In this document: positions 61,417 to 64,000 of the stretch, in pieces
How positions within the stretch are numbered: the first letter of the stretch is position 1
How the letters are laid out: each line of letters starts with the position of its first letter
Assembly (NCBI RefSeq): GCF_027797465.1
Contig: NZ_CP115608.1
Location: 1,302,001-1,366,000, forward strand
Direction of reading: 5' to 3'
Source: Campylobacter sp. CN_NE2
Lineage (GTDB): Bacteria > Campylobacterota > Campylobacteria > Campylobacterales > Campylobacteraceae
Length of the DNA: 64,000 nucleotides
Program-made: the position numbers and the translations under genes
Notes under the pieces: model-generated
The model's database searches: none
What the model saw: the letters and a program-made list of their open reading frames with translations, nothing else
What the model was told of the DNA's origin: nothing

Positions 61417-61645
61417 GCATTTGTTTTGAAAAAATTAGACGATTTTAGTCAAAATTCACAAAAATCTCTAAATTTAGCCAATTTATAAGAAATTTCAGAT
61501 GAAAAAATATAGAAATTAAATTCATAAAAAAGAAATGAGAACAAAATAAAAAGATAAAATAGCTCTTTTTATGAATTTAAAATAAAATTTAGCTAAATTT
61601 GTTACTTTTATGCGACAGGTATAACAAAAAAATTTAAATTTGAGA

Positions 61646-61671
61646 GAATTTGCCGAAAATTCGGCAAATTC
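61646..61671. terminator. Hairpin after solute-binding protein 3
   Basis: GAATTTGCCGA (61646-61656) and TCGGCAAATTC (61661-61671) form an 11 bp stem, 14 bases past the stop at 61686. It repeats the stem found after paralogue 2, showing that the duplication unit included the terminator. Confidence 0.65.
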
Positions 61672-61685
61672 GTAGATGAAATTTT

Positions 61686-62456
61686 CTAATTAATTTTATA
61701 TTTTTCAAGTAGTTTTTTTATAAAACCATCTTGTCTCATCGACAAAATGGCGCCATTTATTTTCTTTTTTAGCTCTTCGTGTCGTCCGTCTTTTGGGAAG
61801 ATAGCAAAAGTTTCGCTATCGTATCCGTGTTGTTTATCAAAAACAGCAAAACTTTCAAGCCCACCACTAATAAATTCTAACTTATCTATATCATTTTGTG
61901 TTAAAAATTCTGTGTCGCCATGCACAACAGGCATATTTAAATCATACACCATAACGCTATCAACCTGTCCTTCGCTTAAAGAAAGCAGACTTGGTATGAT
62001 AGTTCCTGCTCTTTTTGGAATCGGTCTTGCCCCTAAATCAATTATAAAATCCTTCATTGCACTACTATCTCTATCGTAAGCAACCTTTTTATCCTTTAAA
62101 TCAGCCGCATTTTTAATATCATCTCTATTTTTATTTTTGATAAAAACATACGAAGATTCAAAATAAGAAAGCCCATGGTCGCAATCTTTCGTGGCATCAT
62201 CTGTGGCAAAAGCTGAAATTCCTATATCGACACTACCTGAATTTATGGCTGCACAAGCGTCATTGTAAGGGACATAGACTATTTGAAATTCTAGTCCTGT
62301 TCTCTTTGAGATCTCTGTTGCAAGATCAACATCAAATCCTATAATGTTGCCGTCTTTTTGATATTCAAATGGTGGAAATTCGTTATCCATGGCGACTTTA
62401 ATAGGATCAGCATATAAAAAACTTCCAAGAGCAAGAAAAAATAAAACTTTTTTCAT
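61686..62456 (-). CDS. Family 3 amino-acid solute-binding protein (paralogue 3)
   Basis: The 256 aa protein has a signal peptide (about 1-16) and VAMDNEFPPFEYQKDGNII (about 21-39), GFDVDLATEISKRTG, VDIGISAFATDDATKDCDHG, VAYDRDSSAMKDFI and AILSMRQDGFIKKLLEKYKIN. It shares motif order and many residues with paralogue 2, indicating a tandem duplication followed by divergence in the binding cleft. Preceded by a TATAAC-type -10 and SD AAAGG. Confidence 0.9.
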   Translation of the reverse strand: MKKVLFFLALGSFLYADPIKVAMDNEFPPFEYQKDGNIIGFDVDLATEISKRTGLEFQIVYVPYNDACAAINSGSVDIGISAFATDDATKDCDHGLSYFESSYVFIKNKNRDDIKNAADLKDKKVAYDRDSSAMKDFIIDLGARPIPKRAGTIIPSLLSLSEGQVDSVMVYDLNMPVVHGDTEFLTQNDIDKLEFISGGLESFAVFDKQHGYDSETFAIFPKDGRHEELKKKINGAILSMRQDGFIKKLLEKYKIN

Positions 62457-62606
62457 TTTAACTACCTTTCGTTTTTGAGATAAAATTAAGTTATAATTCT
62501 ACCAAATTTTATTTAAAATATTTTGTAAATTTGTTACTATCGTATATGTTTAACTAAAAATCACTAAATTTGGGTAAAATTATGCGAAATTTTTTAAAGG
62601 AAAAGC

Positions 62607-63230
62607 ATGAAAATTTTACTTGCAACTGGAAATTACGGAAAAGTCAAAGAGATAAAAGAATTTTACAATGAATTTGAAATTTATGCGTTAAATGAAGTTT
62701 TAGAGCCTTTTGAGATTGTTGAAGACGGAAAAACTTTTAAAGAAAATGCTTTGATAAAAGCAAGGGCGGTTTTTGAAAAACTAAAAGAGAAAAATTTGCA
62801 AGATGAATTTGTCGTGCTAAGCGATGATAGCGGTATTAGCGTAGAAGCTATTGATTGGCGACCGGGGATTTTTTCGGCTCGTTATAGTGGCGAAAATGCC
62901 ACTGACGCAACTAACCGCGCAAAGGTAATTAGCGAACTAAATTCACTAAATTTGAGCCAAAGTAGGGCATTTTACACTGCCTGTATCGCCGTTGTGAGTA
63001 AATTTGGCGAATTTAGCGCACACGGATTTATGCACGGAAAAGTGATAAACGAAGAGCGTGGAGAGCATGGCTTTGGGTATGATTTTATGTTTATTCCAAA
63101 TGGATTTTCACAAACTATTGGCGAGTTACCGATTGAAACAAAGCTAAAAATTTCGCACCGAACAAAAGGCTTAACAATAGCTAAACATATATTGGATATC
63201 CTAAATAGAATAATTTCACAAAAAATATGA
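62607..63230 (+). CDS. rdgB: dITP/XTP pyrophosphatase (RdgB/HAM1)
   Basis: The 207 aa enzyme removes non-canonical purine triphosphates. ATGNYGKVKEIKEF (5-18), the metal site VLSDDSGISVEAIDWRPGIFSARYSG (about 70-95), and GFGYDFMFIPNG (about 150-161) with SHRTKGL near the end are all present. SD AAAGG before ATG; the -10 candidate GGGTAAAATTATG (around 62573) resembles that of recA. Confidence 0.95.
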   Translation: MKILLATGNYGKVKEIKEFYNEFEIYALNEVLEPFEIVEDGKTFKENALIKARAVFEKLKEKNLQDEFVVLSDDSGISVEAIDWRPGIFSARYSGENATDATNRAKVISELNSLNLSQSRAFYTACIAVVSKFGEFSAHGFMHGKVINEERGEHGFGYDFMFIPNGFSQTIGELPIETKLKISHRTKGLTIAKHILDILNRIISQKI

Positions 63231-63329
63231 AAAATTTGAAAAAAATTTTTATTAATAAAAAGTTAATTATATTTTTTATAGTATTTTAAGTGCCTAAAAT
63301 TCGGTTGCTGTCTTGTATTTAAAAAATCG

Positions 63330-63343
63330 TTTTTTTTTTTTTT
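63330..63343 (+). repeat. Fourteen-T tract in a promoter
   Basis: T14 (63330-63343), one G, then T7 (63345-63351), directly before the extended -10 TGCTATAAT. The tract fills the -20 to -35 zone, where T-tracts replace a -35 element in Campylobacter. Its length is in the slippable range. Confidence 0.75.
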
Positions 63344-63353
63344 GTTTTTTTGC

Positions 63354-63359
63354 TATAAT
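63354..63359 (+). promoter_or_regulatory. Extended -10 promoter of the PEB1-like gene
   Basis: TTTTTTTGCTATAATTTCGCC: a textbook Campylobacter extended -10 box, with the transcription start expected at about 63366 and the ATG at 63410 behind SD AAGGAG. Confidence 0.85.
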
Positions 63360-63409
63360 TTCGCCACTAAATGCAACAATGTTATAGATCTTAGTTTAAG
63401 GAGACGGCT

Positions 63410-64000
63410 ATGAAAAAATTACTTATTTCATTGTTTGTTTTATCTTCGTTTGTTTTTTCTGCGTCGTTGCAAGAAATTCAAGAATCTAAAAAAGTTAAAA
63501 TTGGTATAAGGGCAAAACTTCCGCCGTTTTCAAACCAAGATGAAAACGGAATAAGCGATGGTTTTGAGGTTTCCTTAGCCAAGGAAATCGCCAAAAAACT
63601 TGTTGGCGAAGATGGTGAAATCGAGTTTATTGTTTTAAATGCAAAAGATAGAATTCCTATGTTAGAAAGCGGTGAAATCGACATTGCCGTGGCAAATTTC
63701 ACCAAAACACCTGAACGAGCAAAAAAAGTTGATTTTTCTACGCCGTATTTATCGAACACACAAGCAGTTATCACTCGCAAAATAGATAAAATCGAAAATA
63801 TAAAAGATTTAAGCGGTAAGCGAATGCTAGTAACCAAAGCTACCACAAGTGATGATTGGCTACAAATAAATGCTCAAAAATACGGACTTGAAGTCGTGTA
63901 TTGTAATAGCGTTAAAGAGTGTGGTCAGGCATTAGCTGATGATGAAGGCGATGGCTATATACATACAAATATCCTTAATGCTGCTGTTCCGCTTAATAAT
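63410..64000 (+). CDS. PEB1-like amino-acid solute-binding protein (partial)
   Basis: The first 197 codons lie in the window and the gene runs off its end. A signal peptide (about 1-19, ending FVFSA) is followed by KKVKIGIRAKLPPFSNQDENG (about 28-48), GFEVSLAKEIAKKL, VLNAKDRIPMLESGEIDIAVANFTKTPERAKKVDFSTPY (about 83-121) and DLSGKRMLVTKATTSDDWL. The NFTKTPER-x4-DFSTPY block is typical of Asp/Glu-binding PEB1a-type proteins. It is on the opposite strand from the three paralogues at 59706-62456 and clearly less related to them. Confidence 0.88.
   Translation, partial: MKKLLISLFVLSSFVFSASLQEIQESKKVKIGIRAKLPPFSNQDENGISDGFEVSLAKEIAKKLVGEDGEIEFIVLNAKDRIPMLESGEIDIAVANFTKTPERAKKVDFSTPYLSNTQAVITRKIDKIENIKDLSGKRMLVTKATTSDDWLQINAQKYGLEVVYCNSVKECGQALADDEGDGYIHTNILNAAVPLNN

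Larger units (their letters stand above)
61374..61685. other. Intergenic region between solute-binding proteins 2 and 3
   Basis: No gene is seen. It holds the promoter of paralogue 2 (61411-61416), low-complexity A/T sequence, and the hairpin that follows paralogue 3 (61646-61671). Confidence 0.7.

Noticed and set aside
60569-61671. The two GAATTTGCCGA hairpins as the start of a CRISPR-like array
   Set aside because: Only two copies about 1 kb apart, each right after a gene; they are terminator-like hairpins from a tandem duplication. No CRISPR array or cas gene was seen in the window.

Overview
The window is a continuous stretch of an AT-rich Campylobacterota chromosome, most likely a Campylobacter that is not C. 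jejuni. Evidence: recA-eno-ftsB-like-AMIN gene order, pldA-mobA beside an NFACT protein and cdsA-dxr-tsaD, a futalosine-pathway menaquinone gene (mqnD), T-rich extended -10 promoters (TTTTTTGCTATAAT type), and slippable G and T tracts. The species cannot be fixed from sequence reading alone. No prophage, insertion sequence or CRISPR array was seen.

Layout. 1-1133: 3' end of a 23S rRNA gene, spacer, 5S rRNA. 1355-4512: a tightly packed four-gene island of markedly lower GC (two small P-loop kinases, a membrane protein with a degenerate ion-channel-like end, and a D-2-hydroxyacid dehydrogenase) of unknown function. 4599-6281: exported helix-hairpin-helix protein, ferritin, tRNA-Phe. 6303-12395: first half of an aryl-polyene-type (APE) type II polyketide/fatty acid cluster (phosphopantetheinyl transferase, halogenase-like flavoprotein, lipoprotein, KS, DH, KR, KS, small exported protein). 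12762-21290: a complete eight-gene energy-converting [NiFe] hydrogenase-4 operon (hyfABCEFGHI). 21384-27357: second half of the APE cluster (chain-length factor, acyltransferase, two ACPs, membrane protein, AMP-ligase/dehydratase fusion, glycosyltransferase, acyltransferase, thioesterase). 27421-28841: a small secreted protein behind a 14-G tract and an acyltransferase-3 protein, both on the minus strand. 29069-31712: the last APE genes (LolA-like carrier and MMPL/RND exporter). Thus one APE pathway is carried in three blocks interrupted by a hydrogenase operon and a two-gene minus-strand insert.

31702-41628: pldA, mobA, a candidate Panacea-type (DUF4065) toxin-antitoxin pair, leuC, NFACT/RqcH-like gene, cdsA, dxr, uraA, tsaD. 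42061-45838: type II NADH dehydrogenase, a hypothetical, murB, mqnD. 45940-56865: recA, eno, ftsB-like, AMIN protein, PP-loop ATPase, dnaG, TPR protein, rnhA, rnc, aroC and three accessory genes. 57118-64000: moeA, a YajR-like MFS transporter, three tandem paralogous family-3 solute-binding proteins each with its own promoter and hairpin, rdgB, and the start of a PEB1-like solute-binding protein cut by the window edge.

The strongest candidates for something undescribed are the four-gene AT-rich island after the rRNA operon, the coiled-coil/three-TM partner of the DUF4065 antitoxin, and a family of structured intergenic repeats (41633-41734, 41754-41840, 57018-57104) with fixed ends and copy-specific, covarying stems. 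All assignments rest on reading motifs and context; no database search was possible.
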